Assembly: GCF_003697165.2 (NCBI RefSeq)
Contig: NZ_CP033092.2
Location: forward strand, 1,798,001 to 1,862,000
Direction: 5' to 3'
Length of the DNA: 64,000 bases
Source: Escherichia coli DSM 30083 = JCM 1649 = ATCC 11775
GTDB lineage: Bacteria > Pseudomonadota > Gammaproteobacteria > Enterobacterales > Enterobacteriaceae
Within the stretch, counting starts at the first letter, position 1. Every line of letters begins with the position of its first letter. A program made the position numbers and the translations under genes. Below are positions 8,983-19,226 of the stretch, one piece after another. Below the pieces are notes generated by a model. It did not search any database. It was not told where the DNA came from and saw only the letters and a list, made by a program, of their open reading frames with translations.

Positions 8983-10668
8983 ATGTACGATTTTAATCTG
9001 GTGTTGCTGCTGCTTCAGCAGATGTGCGTTTTTTTAGTCATTGCGTGGTTAATGAGTAAAACGCCATTATTCATACCGTTAATGCAGGTCACGGTTCGTC
9101 TGCCGCATAAATTTCTCTGCTACATCGTCTTTTCCATCTTCTGCATCATGGGCACCTGGTTTGGGTTGCACATTGACGATTCTATTGCCAATACCCGTGC
9201 GATAGGTGCGGTAATGGGCGGCTTACTCGGCGGTCCGGTCGTCGGTGGGCTGGTTGGTCTGACCGGCGGGTTACATCGATATTCGATGGGGGGCATGACC
9301 GCGCTAAGTTGCATGATCTCGACCATCGTTGAAGGATTGCTCGGCGGCCTGGTACACAGCATCCTGATCCGTCGCGGGCGCACTGATAAAGTCTTTAACC
9401 CCATTACCGCCGGTGCCGTCACGTTCGTCGCTGAAATGGTGCAAATGTTGATCATCCTGGCGATCGCCCGACCTTATGAAGATGCGGTGCGTCTGGTGAG
9501 TAATATTGCTGCGCCAATGATGGTCACCAATACCGTCGGCGCGGCACTGTTTATGCGTATATTGCTCGATAAACGCGCGATGTTTGAAAAATACACTTCG
9601 GCTTTTTCTGCCACTGCGCTGAAAGTGGCGGCCTCGACGGAAGGCATTTTGCGCCAGGGGTTTAACGAAGTGAACAGCATGAAAGTGGCACAGGTGCTGT
9701 ATCAGGAGCTGGATATTGGTGCAGTCGCGATTACCGATCGAGAGAAATTGCTGGCCTTTACCGGAATTGGTGACGACCACCATTTACCCGGCAAACCAAT
9801 TTCTTCGACTTATACTTTAAAAGCGATTGAAACCGGTGAAGTGGTCTACGCTGATGGCAACGAAGTGCCTTACCGTTGCTCTTTGCATCCGCAATGCAAA
9901 CTGGGGTCGACGCTGGTCATTCCGTTGCGTGGTGAAAATCAGCGAGTGATGGGTACCATCAAATTGTATGAAGCCAAAAACCGTTTATTCAGTTCAATCA
10001 ACCGCACGCTGGGCGAGGGGATTGCGCAACTGCTTTCGGCGCAGATCCTCGCCGGGCAATATGAGCGGCAAAAAGCGATGCTCACCCAGTCAGAGATCAA
10101 ACTGCTTCACGCCCAGGTGAATCCCCATTTTTTGTTTAATGCGCTTAACACCATTAAAGCGGTGATCCGCCGCGACAGCGAACAGGCCAGCCAGCTGGTG
10201 CAGTATCTTTCTACTTTTTTCCGCAAAAACTTAAAGCGGCCTTCGGAGTTTGTTACTCTCGCCGACGAAATTGAACATGTGAACGCTTATCTGCAAATTG
10301 AAAAGGCGCGCTTCCAGTCGCGGTTGCAGGTCAACATTGCTATTCCGCAAGAATTATCCCAGCAGCAATTGCCCGCGTTTACCCTGCAACCGATAGTGGA
10401 AAACGCCATTAAACATGGGACATCACAACTGTTGGATACAGGGCGAGTGGCAATCAGCGCCCGACGTGAGGGGCAACATTTGATGCTGGAGATCGAAGAC
10501 AATGCCGGTTTGTATCAACCGGTAACCAATGCCAGTGGGCTGGGGATGAATCTGGTGGATAAGCGTTTACGTGAACGGTTTGGCGATGACTATGGGATAA
10601 GCGTCGCCTGTGAGCCTGATAGTTACACCCGAATAACGTTACGACTACCATGGAGGGACGAGGCATGA
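8983..10668 (+). CDS. btsS: Pyruvate-responsive sensor histidine kinase BtsS
   Basis: LytS/YehU-type kinase, 561 residues from MYDFNLVLL. An in-frame start 5 codons upstream is not needed. It has an N-terminal 5TM-5TMR_LYT membrane sensor (residues 1-200, with the [14 protein letters not shown] glycine-rich helix), a GAF-like domain (about 210-350) and a His_kinase/HATPase module. The phosphorylated histidine lies in [13 protein letters not shown]; the ATP-binding part is [10 protein letters not shown] and GLGMNL. In K-12 it senses extracellular pyruvate and, with BtsR, induces the pyruvate importer BtsT. Its stop overlaps the btsR start (ATGA). Confidence 0.96.
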
Positions 10669-11384
10669 TTAAAGTCTTAATTGTCGATGATGAACCGCTT
10701 GCACGGGAGAACCTGCGCGTATTTTTGCAGGAGCAGAGCGATATTGAAATCGTTGGAGAGTGTTCAAACGCCGTAGAAGGGATCGGCGCGGTGCATAAAC
10801 TGCGCCCGGATGTGCTGTTTCTCGATATCCAGATGCCGCGCATCAGTGGTCTGGAAATGGTGGGGATGCTCGACCCGGAACATCGCCCGTATATTGTTTT
10901 TCTCACCGCGTTTGACGAATACGCCATTAAAGCCTTTGAAGAACATGCCTTTGATTATCTGCTGAAGCCAATTGATGAAGCGCGACTGGAGAAAACGCTG
11001 GCGCGATTGCGTCAGGAGCGCAGCAAGCAGGATGTTTCGTTGTTACCGGAAAATCAACAGGCGCTGAAATTTATCCCTTGTACGGGGCATAGTCGGATTT
11101 ATTTGCTGCAAATGAAAGATGTGGCATTTGTCAGCAGTCGGATGAGCGGTGTCTACGTTACCAGTCACGAAGGGAAAGAGGGCTTTACCGAACTGACATT
11201 ACGTACCCTGGAAAGTCGTACACCACTACTGCGCTGCCATCGTCAGTATCTGGTTAACCTCGCGCATTTACAGGAGATCCGTCTGGAAGATAACGGCCAG
11301 GCCGAGTTGATTTTGCGTAATGGCTTAACCGTGCCGGTCAGCCGCCGTTATCTGAAAAGCTTAAAAGAGGCGATTGGCCTGTAA
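10665..11384 (+). CDS. btsR: LytTR-family response regulator BtsR
   Basis: 239 residues starting at [11 protein letters not shown]; this ATG overlaps the btsS stop by 4 bp, whereas the longer frame has no independent support. Receiver domain 1-120 with acidic pocket D8-D9, phospho-acceptor Asp54 ([12 protein letters not shown]) and the conserved Lys in LLKPIDE. The C-terminal LytTR DNA-binding domain (about 137-239) contains [12 protein letters not shown] and [11 protein letters not shown]. It activates btsT transcription when BtsS is stimulated by pyruvate. Confidence 0.96.
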
Positions 11385-11430
11385 AAGACTGCTAAAATGG
11401 CTTTTTGCCTCATCAACACCTGAAGGCCTC

Positions 11431-11901
11431 ATGCTAAGTAACGATATTCTGCGCAGCGTGCGCTACATTTTGAAAGCCAATAATAATGACCTGGTGCGTA
11501 TTCTGGCGCTGGGTAATGTCGAAGCCACCGCGGAACAGATCGCCGTCTGGCTACGTAAAGAAGACGAAGAGGGTTTTCAGCGTTGTCCGGACATTGTTTT
11601 GTCGTCATTCCTCAATGGCCTGATTTATGAAAAACGCGGCAAGGATGAGTCTGCTCCGGCACTGGAGCCGGAGCGTCGCATTAATAACAACATCGTGCTG
11701 AAAAAATTACGCATCGCGTTTTCGCTTAAAACCGATGACATTCTGGCAATCCTCACCGAACAGCAGTTCCGCGTTTCGATGCCGGAAATTACGGCGATGA
11801 TGCGTGCACCGGATCATAAAAACTTCCGCGAATGCGGCGATCAATTTTTACGTTATTTTCTGCGTGGACTGGCAGCGCGCCAGCATGTGAAGAAAAGCTA
11901 A
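11431..11901 (+). CDS. yehS: DUF1456 protein YehS
   Basis: 156 residues from MLSNDILRSVRYILKANNND. The reading frame is open 19 codons upstream, but this ATG matches the recalled K-12 start. It consists of two copies of the DUF1456 helical unit: residues 3-65 (NDILRSVRYIL...FLNGLI) and 83-150 (NNIVLKKLRIAFSLKTDDIL...FLRGL). Function is not established. It follows btsR by 46 bp in the same direction and may be read through from btsSR. Confidence 0.93.
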   Translation: MLSNDILRSVRYILKANNNDLVRILALGNVEATAEQIAVWLRKEDEEGFQRCPDIVLSSFLNGLIYEKRGKDESAPALEPERRINNNIVLKKLRIAFSLKTDDILAILTEQQFRVSMPEITAMMRAPDHKNFRECGDQFLRYFLRGLAARQHVKKS

Positions 11902-11910
11902 GACGGGTAT

Positions 11911-11934
11911 GGCGGCCATGCGAAACATGGCCGC
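11911..11934. terminator. Hairpin between convergent yehS and yehR
   Basis: Perfect 10-bp stem GGCGGCCATG / CATGGCCGCC with a short CGAA-type loop, placed between the two convergent stop codons. There is no clear T-run on either side, so it could terminate weakly in both directions or act as an mRNA 3' end barrier. Confidence 0.5.
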
Positions 11935-11941
11935 CGACAGA

Positions 11942-12403
11942 TTATTTCACTTCTTTAAAACCAGCGGCTTTCATCACCAGTTCCATTTGCGCCATAGTGA
12001 TACCTTTTTTGGCATCTTCAGCAGAAACGTTGATTCCTGAAATACCCTGCAGGGCTTTAAAATCCACTTTTTCCATATCAATAGTCACGTTTTCCTGCGC
12101 GTAGGTATCGGTATAGGTTAATTTTTCTTCAACACCCGCGATGTTTTTGTATTTAGCGCTTAACGGCTCAAGTGTCCTGGCGGCATCTTCTTTGGTGGTT
12201 GCACCAATGGAGGCAAATTGAATTTTGGTTTCAGAAGATTGCTTAAGCACCTTGTCACCTTTGTAGACATAGGTAATGGCAATTTCAGTGCCGTTCAGAT
12301 TGGCGCTGAATTTCTTTGATTCTTCTTTGTCACCGCAGCCAGCAAGAGAGAAAACCAGAACAGATGCAACAACAAGGGAAAACAGCTTATTGAAAGCCTT
12401 CAT
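11942..12403 (-). CDS. yehR: Lipoprotein YehR (DUF1307)
   Basis: 153 residues from MKAFNKLFSLVVASVLVFSL; the upstream in-frame ATG (12415) precedes the signal peptide and is less likely. The lipobox LAGC places the lipidated Cys at position 23, followed by GDKEES. The mature protein is a small lysine-rich DUF1307 domain (IAITYVYKGDKVLKQ). K-12 YehR is an uncharacterised lipoprotein. It is separated from yehQ by about 120 bp and so is not clearly part of the yehLMPQ operon. Confidence 0.92.
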   Translation of the reverse strand: MKAFNKLFSLVVASVLVFSLAGCGDKEESKKFSANLNGTEIAITYVYKGDKVLKQSSETKIQFASIGATTKEDAARTLEPLSAKYKNIAGVEEKLTYTDTYAQENVTIDMEKVDFKALQGISGINVSAEDAKKGITMAQMELVMKAAGFKEVK

Positions 12404-12527
12404 GTAAAACTCCATTTTATTTAATCAAGGAACTGGTGACTCTCACCAGGGGCTATATAGGATATGCCTAATACTGTGGCGTGAGCAGTCCGGAACAGGA
12501 GTAGAACTCTTAATAAAAAGCACTATT

Positions 12528-14531
12528 TCATCCTTGTTGCTGAAGCATGGGGAATAATTGTTCGCAAAGCAAAACACCGTTATTCATTGCTTCTACCCGT
12601 GCCTCGCTTTCTGTATTACGAAATTGTCCCAACACATGTGCCAGCCGATAAAAACCCACCGCGGTGAGGTCATTCGCCAGCAACTCTGCCTGACCAATAG
12701 CACTCTGTTCCTGATAGCGCCAGCCGTTATGGAGCAGTTGAATAAGTAACGCCTGGCAGCGCATCAGCAACTGATGAGCGGTAGACGGCACAGGCAGAAC
12801 GCTGGCAGAAGGTAGCGGTGCCACAGGCGCAGTTTCTGCGTCCAGCGCCCAGGCGCGGGTTTTTGTCATCATCACCCGTGGTTCCAGTGTCAATTGCCCC
12901 TCTACAAAACTGACAAAGCCAGAAACCAGGCTCACGGGGTCGTCTGTTTGTTGCAAAAGCGCCGCCATGCGTTCAACGGCAAAAGGAGAACAGGCAGATG
13001 CCGGAAGGGATAACGTCAGCACATTATCTTCCCCTTCGCCGCTGATTACCTGCGCATCCAGTGTCTGGCGGCTGCTATCCCAACCGAGCGAAATACACTC
13101 CGCTATCGGCAGAATAAATAAGTTATCGACCTGGTTGATTGGTCGTATGCAGGCGGGGGGACGCTGGCGTAAATATTCCCGCAAAGCCACAATGCCCGGC
13201 TGGCGCAACGGCGCGCTCAACATTAGCCAGGCGTCTGGCGACAGTGGAACAACGCCACTCAAGCGGTTACGGGTCGCGAACAGCAGCTCGCCATCGGCAC
13301 TGCGTTTTGCAGCTTGTGAAACAATTTGCCCACCTGCCAGTGCGCCAGCCTGAAAACTAAACAGCCGACGCGTCGCTGCCGGTGAGTTTTCCTGTTCGCT
13401 TCTCTGCCAACTACGCGAAAGATGCAAAATACTTCCTGTGTCGGGATCGGTAAACCAGATGCGTAAACCATACTGCTCAATATCCTGCCAGCAACGCATA
13501 CCTAAAGACACCAGCCGCAGATGATCAAGTTTTGCTTCTCCGGCAATACCAGCGCCAACGACCGTGCGCCACGGCATGGGAGGAACTTCACCGATACTGT
13601 CGCGCCGCGCCATCTCTTGTACGCAATTTAATCGACTGTTTAATGCCGCAAGCTGACGTAAGCATTCTCCGGCATGGTAGTGGCTGGCACGGGCGTGGAA
13701 GGCATCAACACTGGCGCGCAATTGCCGTAGCGATTCACTCACCCATCGCCAGTTGCAGCGTTCCGCCGCTTGCTGCGCGCGACTGAAAGCGGCCTCGTAA
13801 TGGATTGGCGGTTGACTTATCCCGCCCAGCCATAATGCCTGGCTTAATTGCTGAACATATTGACGACACGTTTTGCCTTCTTCGCTGGCAAACGGATCAT
13901 CAGATGATGTGACGTGTTCACTGCGCATCTGCCAGATTAAATGAGTAAATTCCGCTTGCTGAGTTTTGGCCTCGACGAAGGCCTGCACAGCCAGTACGAC
14001 ATGTTCGCAAAGTGTGCCTTCAATGCAATCACAGCGTGCGAAGCGAATGCTGCTGCGGGAATAAAAACGCACATCGCTCATCGGTAATCGGGCAGAGGGA
14101 ATTTCGCCAGGCGCACAGAACAACTCAATGGTGATGCCTTTAGCGACCAGCGCCTGCGCGCGTTTGCGGGTGGCATCGGGCAAGGTAGCCAGTTCTTTCA
14201 GCCAGATTGCCGGATCCCACTCTTCTTCTTTTTTTTCCGTAGGCTGGGCGGTGGCACAAAGTCGTTGATAACTTAACACCAGCATCACGCGATGACGGCA
14301 CATGCCGCTGGCCCCGCAGGTGCACTGAGCCTCTTTCAGTGCCTGGCCGTTCGCCAGCTGGGTACGGACACCGTCACTGAAGGTGGCGATTAAAGCGCCG
14401 TTCTCATGACTGATTTCCGGGACGTTGCCATTTTCCAGTTCCTTAAGGCTGCGCTTAACAAAACCGGCATTGCTTAACGCCGTCAGTGCCTGTGGTGTCA
14501 GTTCTAATAATTCCGGACGTAGTGAATTCAT
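12528..14531 (-). CDS. yehQ: SWIM zinc-finger protein YehQ
   Basis: 667 residues with two CxC...CxH (SWIM-type) zinc motifs: Cys70, Cys72, Cys78, His80 (CTCGASGMCRH) and Cys167, Cys169, Cys175, His177 (CDCIEGTLCEH). The remaining 490 residues have no motif I recognise and look helical. SWIM domains usually bind nucleic acid or protein. Last gene of the yehL-yehM-yehP-yehQ unit: its start overlaps the yehP stop (ATGA, 14528-14531), so translation is probably coupled. The function of E. coli YehQ is not established. Confidence 0.9.
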   Translation of the reverse strand: MNSLRPELLELTPQALTALSNAGFVKRSLKELENGNVPEISHENGALIATFSDGVRTQLANGQALKEAQCTCGASGMCRHRVMLVLSYQRLCATAQPTEKKEEEWDPAIWLKELATLPDATRKRAQALVAKGITIELFCAPGEIPSARLPMSDVRFYSRSSIRFARCDCIEGTLCEHVVLAVQAFVEAKTQQAEFTHLIWQMRSEHVTSSDDPFASEEGKTCRQYVQQLSQALWLGGISQPPIHYEAAFSRAQQAAERCNWRWVSESLRQLRASVDAFHARASHYHAGECLRQLAALNSRLNCVQEMARRDSIGEVPPMPWRTVVGAGIAGEAKLDHLRLVSLGMRCWQDIEQYGLRIWFTDPDTGSILHLSRSWQRSEQENSPAATRRLFSFQAGALAGGQIVSQAAKRSADGELLFATRNRLSGVVPLSPDAWLMLSAPLRQPGIVALREYLRQRPPACIRPINQVDNLFILPIAECISLGWDSSRQTLDAQVISGEGEDNVLTLSLPASACSPFAVERMAALLQQTDDPVSLVSGFVSFVEGQLTLEPRVMMTKTRAWALDAETAPVAPLPSASVLPVPSTAHQLLMRCQALLIQLLHNGWRYQEQSAIGQAELLANDLTAVGFYRLAHVLGQFRNTESEARVEAMNNGVLLCEQLFPMLQQQG

Positions 14532-15664
14532 GACTGAAGATTCTCCGCAAGCCAGGAAGCCAGCTCGCCCGGTGTCATTGCGGCTATTTGTGCGCCGACA
14601 TTAACCAGCGCCTGGGCCGTATCGTGGTCATAGCAAGGCGTTGCGTTGCTGTCGAGCGCTGCCAGCCCCAGCACTTTGATGCCGCTCTGGACACACTTTT
14701 TCACCTGATGCGTCAGCAATGATGATGACCCACCTTCATAAAAATCGCTCACGAGAATAATGACACTTTTTGCAGGTTGTTCAATAAGTTGCCGACCATA
14801 CTCCACGGCACTGGCGATATTGGTCCCGCCGCCCAGTTGTACTTTCATTAATAACTCTACCGGATCGGCAACGTCTGCCGTGAGATCAACCACGCTGGTG
14901 TCAAAAGCGACCAGATGGGTACGAATGCCGGGTAACTGCCATAAACAAGCCGCCATCACTGCGGAGTGGATCACCGAATCAACCATCGATCCGCTTTGAT
15001 CAACCAGTAGGACCAGTTGCCATTGTTCGCTATGGCGTTTAATGCGGCTGTTAAAGCGGGGGGATTCGATATACAACTTGCCGTGTTGCGGGTGCCAGTG
15101 TTGCAGGTTGGCGCGCAGAGTACTTTTGAAATCAAAGTTTCGCGCCAGTGAAATAAATGAGCGGCGACGGCGATCGCGTACTCCAGAAAAAGCCTGACGA
15201 ACTTCCTTTGCCAGTCGCGCCATAATCTCTTCAACAACCTGGTGCACTATCCGGCGGGCGGCAGCCAGTACTTCGGGATTCATCAGATGTTTGGTGTGCA
15301 AAACGGCGCGTAGCAGGCTTTCAGAAGGCTGCATACGTTCCAGCACGTCGAGATTCGTCACCACATCTTCAATGCCGTAGCGCAGCACGGCATCGCTTTC
15401 CAGCCGCTCAATCACCTGTTGCGGAAACAGCGTGTGAATGCTGTTGATCCACTCAGGGGTGGTGAGATTTGAACGACCTAATCCACCGTAACGTTCACCA
15501 CGCTGGAGCCGTTCAGGATCGCGCCCATACAGCCACTCCAGCGCGTGGTCTATCTGCCGGGCGTTGTCATCCAGCCCACAAAGCGTCGTTTCTGCCGCTT
15601 CGCCAAGAATTAATCGCCAGCGTTGTAGCTCACGGGTGGTCAGAAGATCGTTCAGTTCAGACAT
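14528..15664 (-). CDS. yehP: von Willebrand factor A domain protein YehP
   Basis: 378 residues from MSELNDLLTTRELQ. The frame runs open 76 codons further but that part lies within yehM. An N-terminal helical region (1-210) precedes a C-terminal VWA domain with an intact MIDAS site: DQSGSM at 222-227, the threonine in GGGTNIAS and the Asp in VSDFYEGG. VWA proteins of this type pair with MoxR-family AAA+ ATPases, which is exactly the neighbour YehL. The start overlaps the yehM end by 8 bp and the stop overlaps yehQ by 4 bp. Confidence 0.93.
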   Translation of the reverse strand: MSELNDLLTTRELQRWRLILGEAAETTLCGLDDNARQIDHALEWLYGRDPERLQRGERYGGLGRSNLTTPEWINSIHTLFPQQVIERLESDAVLRYGIEDVVTNLDVLERMQPSESLLRAVLHTKHLMNPEVLAAARRIVHQVVEEIMARLAKEVRQAFSGVRDRRRRSFISLARNFDFKSTLRANLQHWHPQHGKLYIESPRFNSRIKRHSEQWQLVLLVDQSGSMVDSVIHSAVMAACLWQLPGIRTHLVAFDTSVVDLTADVADPVELLMKVQLGGGTNIASAVEYGRQLIEQPAKSVIILVSDFYEGGSSSLLTHQVKKCVQSGIKVLGLAALDSNATPCYDHDTAQALVNVGAQIAAMTPGELASWLAENLQS

Positions 15665-17933
15665 GGAAAACTCCCCAGTGTTGCAGCGATGCCAGTGCCT
15701 GCTGTTCGAGTTGTTGATGATGTGCAATGTCTTGTGGTGGACAATGCAACGGCATTTGCAGTGCCGAAACGGGAAGTTGCACCAGTTGATAATGCTCAAG
15801 CACCTGATGCGCCAGCGTCCCGCGTTCTCGAGGTGGTAGCCAGGCCATCGCCGCGCGTAAATCGGGCAGGGCATTGATAAAATCGGCATCACTCAGTTGA
15901 TTTAAATGACTGCTGAAACCGGCGATAAATACCGGCTGACAGGCCAGTTGATGACGGGCTAATGCCAGCAAACCGTGCAGCGCCTCGCCGGATTGTGCCG
16001 GGGATAACTGCGCCAGCATCGTCAGCGCCGCTTCGGCACTGGCGTTGGGATGTTCCAGACGCATCAGTGCGCCAAGAGTCGCGCCGCGATCCAGCGCCGG
16101 GGCATGAATCGCCTGACTGCGGCGCTCCAGTAAGGCTACCGCCGCAGAAAGAGAAACGCCGGGTAAATTAACGCCGCTATGTAGATCGCGCAGGATATGG
16201 CAAAGCGCCTGCCAGCTATGCAGGTGAGTGTGAAACTCCTTTTCATCCGGTCTGCCGTTGGATTCACATAGCCACAGCGTGCGATCGATGGCCGCGCATA
16301 ATGTCATTTGTAATATCTGCGCGCCTTGCATACCGCTAATTTCATCCAGCCGCCATAAGGCATATAGCACTTCCAGCGCCTGGCCCATTTCGGCGAATTG
16401 ATTTTCCTGGGCGATTAATAATGTGAGTTGTTCCAGTAATTGTTGACTGAAAGACGCCAGACCCGCTAACGCTGCCTGGCTAAGACATGTGGTGATACAG
16501 CCGATTCCACCCGCGTCCAGCATATCGGCTTCTAATTTATGGCGTGCGGCTTCCTGGAGTGTGGCGCCAAAGCAGGCGGCCTCAATCAATGCCGCATGCT
16601 GGCTAAGCGGGCGGGTTAATTTCCAGCATTCTTCACCGTTGCCTGCAAGTGACAGTGTACTTCCCTGCTGGCGCACAACCCCTGGGATCTCCAGTATTGC
16701 CAACCGATGTAACACCTGACTTTGCGCCAGTCCATCGGGGGTAAAGCGATTTAAGGTAAGCTCCGCCGGAAGAGAGATTCCGGTACGTTCCAGTTCGCAG
16801 GTGACATCTTTTGGCAGAGGCGGTTGTGGCGTAGAAGGGGCAAGTTTACCGAATCCGTCACCCGCTAATGTGTCTATCAACGTTACCAGAATCGGATCGG
16901 TATCGGGATGAATAACTCCGCGGTAGCTCCACGGCAACGGCGCGTTCAAGGCTTCTTTAATCAGCGAGCCAGCTATGGCATCCAGCCAGTCAGTGCGTAG
17001 AGGTAGTGTATGGCCGCGCAACTGTGCCAGTGCCATAGCATGCAGATGAGCAGCAGCCATATCAGCGGTAGAAGCGGGCAATTTGTGCTGGCGCAAACGG
17101 GTAAGAACCGTTTTCAGCAGTTGTTCACCTGCCTGCTGTAAGCCACACTGCCAGCACCAGTTTTGCCAGACCGGGGCAGGCATTCCGGAAAGGTATCCTG
17201 CCAGCACATCAAGGCGCTTTTCACTGTAGGGTGTGAGATAACAACCTGTAACGGCATCTGCCAGCGAGGACAATTCTGGCTTGTTAATTTCCTGCGGGCA
17301 TTCGCGCCACATGTTTGCCAGTGCAGGAGCGTGCCAGCCGCCGCAGACGACTAACACGTCGCCATTGTTTTGCTGCATCGCCCATGTAATCCAGCGAGCC
17401 ATAAAGGCTTCGCGCTGACGATTGAGAGCATCTCCGGGGGAATCGCCCCGCAGTTGGGCAAAATAGCGCGCCAGTGCAGAGGGTAATGCAGTTTGCTGGC
17501 TTTCATCTTCGAATAAGTGATCCCACAGGGTATCGCTGTTATCCATGCGGGTGTCACGCAGCAGTAAGGTCTGGCTTTCATCTTGTGTATCAGGCGAATC
17601 GTCCTCTTCTTCACTCTGCGCCCAGCAAGGCAAATCGATGAAGTAAGTTTGTGCCTGAATACGACGTGCGGCTTGTAGCGCCTGCCACTCCGGCGAAAAT
17701 TCAGCAAATGGCGTCCAGGCACCACGCCCGGGGGCCGCACCGTCCTGATACTGGCAATAACTGTAAATAGCTACCGGAAGCTGGTGGGCTAAAAACAGTT
17801 CGTCTATCCGGTCATTAAAATCAGCCGGGCCTTCAATCAATACGTATCGTGGCCGCTGGCTTTCGATTAACGATTTCGCCAGCCGGGCGCAGGCCGGACT
17901 ATGATGCCGACAATTAACGGCTCGCTCATACAT
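15657..17933 (-). CDS. yehM: DUF5682 family protein YehM
   Basis: 758 residues. The N-terminal segment CRHHSPACARLAKSL and YVLIEGPADFNDRIDELF is characteristic of DUF5682, a family that recurs beside MoxR ATPases and VWA proteins. The remaining length is helical, leucine- and alanine-rich, without a recognised catalytic motif. A short run VVCGGWHAPALA (around residue 195) is conserved-looking. It lies 6 bp after yehL and overlaps yehP by 8 bp. Role unknown; it is presumably the adaptor or effector of the YehL-YehP machine. Confidence 0.88.
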   Translation of the reverse strand: MYERAVNCRHHSPACARLAKSLIESQRPRYVLIEGPADFNDRIDELFLAHQLPVAIYSYCQYQDGAAPGRGAWTPFAEFSPEWQALQAARRIQAQTYFIDLPCWAQSEEEDDSPDTQDESQTLLLRDTRMDNSDTLWDHLFEDESQQTALPSALARYFAQLRGDSPGDALNRQREAFMARWITWAMQQNNGDVLVVCGGWHAPALANMWRECPQEINKPELSSLADAVTGCYLTPYSEKRLDVLAGYLSGMPAPVWQNWCWQCGLQQAGEQLLKTVLTRLRQHKLPASTADMAAAHLHAMALAQLRGHTLPLRTDWLDAIAGSLIKEALNAPLPWSYRGVIHPDTDPILVTLIDTLAGDGFGKLAPSTPQPPLPKDVTCELERTGISLPAELTLNRFTPDGLAQSQVLHRLAILEIPGVVRQQGSTLSLAGNGEECWKLTRPLSQHAALIEAACFGATLQEAARHKLEADMLDAGGIGCITTCLSQAALAGLASFSQQLLEQLTLLIAQENQFAEMGQALEVLYALWRLDEISGMQGAQILQMTLCAAIDRTLWLCESNGRPDEKEFHTHLHSWQALCHILRDLHSGVNLPGVSLSAAVALLERRSQAIHAPALDRGATLGALMRLEHPNASAEAALTMLAQLSPAQSGEALHGLLALARHQLACQPVFIAGFSSHLNQLSDADFINALPDLRAAMAWLPPRERGTLAHQVLEHYQLVQLPVSALQMPLHCPPQDIAHHQQLEQQALASLQHWGVFHV

Positions 17934-17939
17934 CTTTCC

Positions 17940-19028
17940 TCACGGCAGGCGGTGGCGAGCTTGATAATAAGCCTGCCAGTGAGCTTCTTTATGTGTAGCA
18001 ACACGTTGTTCGAAGTAACGGCGCAGGCGCGCGCGATCTTCTTCGTTATCTTTGACGATGGTTCCGGCAATACAGTCCACCAGATCGGCCGGCTCACCTG
18101 CGCGATTCGCTAAAAACCAGGCGCGGACGCCCACCGCGTGGGCCACGTTCACGGCTTCAGCGGTGGACATAATCGCTGTCAGTGTATCCATTGACGTTTT
18201 CTTTTCGCCGTTGGCACGCAGATCGCGAAAGGTGCGGACCAGTAACTCCAGTACCGCGTCAGGCACTTTATGCGGAATGCCGCTATGGGCCAGCAAACGC
18301 GCCGAAGCACTGGCGACAAGCTCCAGCTCCTGGGCGAAATCCATAATCGGAAAGACAGTTTCAAAATCGAAGCGACGCTTTAGCGCGGCACTCATTTCAT
18401 TGACGCCGCGATCGCGGGTATTGGCAGTGGCAATAATATTAAAGCCTTCCCGCGCATAGAGCTGACTGGCTTCACCGGTGAGTTCCGGCACCGTCATCAC
18501 CCTGTCAGAAAGCATACCTAACAGACAGTCTTGTACTTCCAGCGGTGTACGCGTTATCTCTTCAAAACGGACGATTTTGCCGTCGCGCATTCCCTGGTAA
18601 AGCGGGGCAGGGACCAGTGCTTCCGTTGACGGACCATGGTTGATAAGCAGGGCGTAGTTCCAGCCGTACTTGATTTGATCTTCAGTAGTAGATGCGCCGC
18701 CCTGGATGGTTAACCCGGCATCGCCGCTAATAGCGGTTGCCAGTAATTCAGACAGGAGAGATTTTGCGGTGCCAGGTTCCCCCACCAACATCAAACCGCG
18801 CCCGGTGGCAAGAGTGACTAACATACGTTCGACAGCGGAGGGACTAATCACCACTTTACGGCTAATATTTTGCGCTTCGTCGCCAAGGATAAAAGCACGG
18901 GCCGCAGGCAAACTTAACTGCCAACCTGGCGGGCAAGGTGCGTTATCATTTTGTTTTAATTTTGCCAGTTCAACGGCGTATAACACAGCAGCAGGCGGAC
19001 GCTGCAGGTGATTATTCTGCGGTGACAT
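17940..19028 (-). CDS. yehL: MoxR-type AAA+ ATPase YehL
   Basis: 362 residues from MSPQNNHLQRPPAAV; this ATG has AGGGATGAAT just upstream, whereas the in-frame ATG at 19094 has no ribosome binding site. Walker A GEPGTAKS at 83-90; a Walker B equivalent IVRFEEI (152-158), where RFEE replaces the more common DE; sensor 1 region IIATANTRDRG and arginine-rich LKRRFDFE. These define the MoxR group, chaperone-like ATPases that act with VWA partners. First gene of yehLMPQ. Confidence 0.93.
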   Translation of the reverse strand: MSPQNNHLQRPPAAVLYAVELAKLKQNDNAPCPPGWQLSLPAARAFILGDEAQNISRKVVISPSAVERMLVTLATGRGLMLVGEPGTAKSLLSELLATAISGDAGLTIQGGASTTEDQIKYGWNYALLINHGPSTEALVPAPLYQGMRDGKIVRFEEITRTPLEVQDCLLGMLSDRVMTVPELTGEASQLYAREGFNIIATANTRDRGVNEMSAALKRRFDFETVFPIMDFAQELELVASASARLLAHSGIPHKVPDAVLELLVRTFRDLRANGEKKTSMDTLTAIMSTAEAVNVAHAVGVRAWFLANRAGEPADLVDCIAGTIVKDNEEDRARLRRYFEQRVATHKEAHWQAYYQARHRLP

Positions 19029-19139
19029 ATATTCATCCCTGAAATGTATTAATGAAATAAACGATATTTTACGCGCAATAAATGTTTGGCGCATTAGTTG
19101 TTTGAGCGGAAAATATCTGGAAAGCAGATCGCAAAAAAT

Positions 19140-19176
19140 AAAAAAACCTGCTGGTGAGGCAGGTTCTTTTATTTAC
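19140..19176. terminator. Bidirectional rho-independent terminator
   Basis: Stem AACCTGC...GCAGGTT with T-rich tails on both sides. On the minus strand it ends the OrzO RNA (stem then TTTTTTTATTTTTT); on the plus strand the tail is CTTTTATTT. Confidence 0.8.
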
Positions 19177-19220
19177 AACTTTGACGTTAAGTTACTGATT
19201 ATGCAACATGGCGCCCCAAC
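19140..19220 (-). ncRNA. orzO: OrzO-type antitoxin small RNA
   Basis: Predicted about 80-nt RNA from a strong minus-strand promoter (TTGCAA, 17-bp spacer, TATAAT) to the hairpin at 19140-19176. Its predicted 5' end (bases 19220-19203 read on the minus strand) is complementary over 18 nt, with one mismatch and one G-U pair, to bases 19369-19386 in the zorO leader. In E. coli O157:H7 OrzO represses the ZorO toxin by pairing with that leader, and the divergent arrangement here is the same. Exact ends are inferred from promoter and terminator. Confidence 0.75.
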
Positions 19221-19226
19221 GAACGA

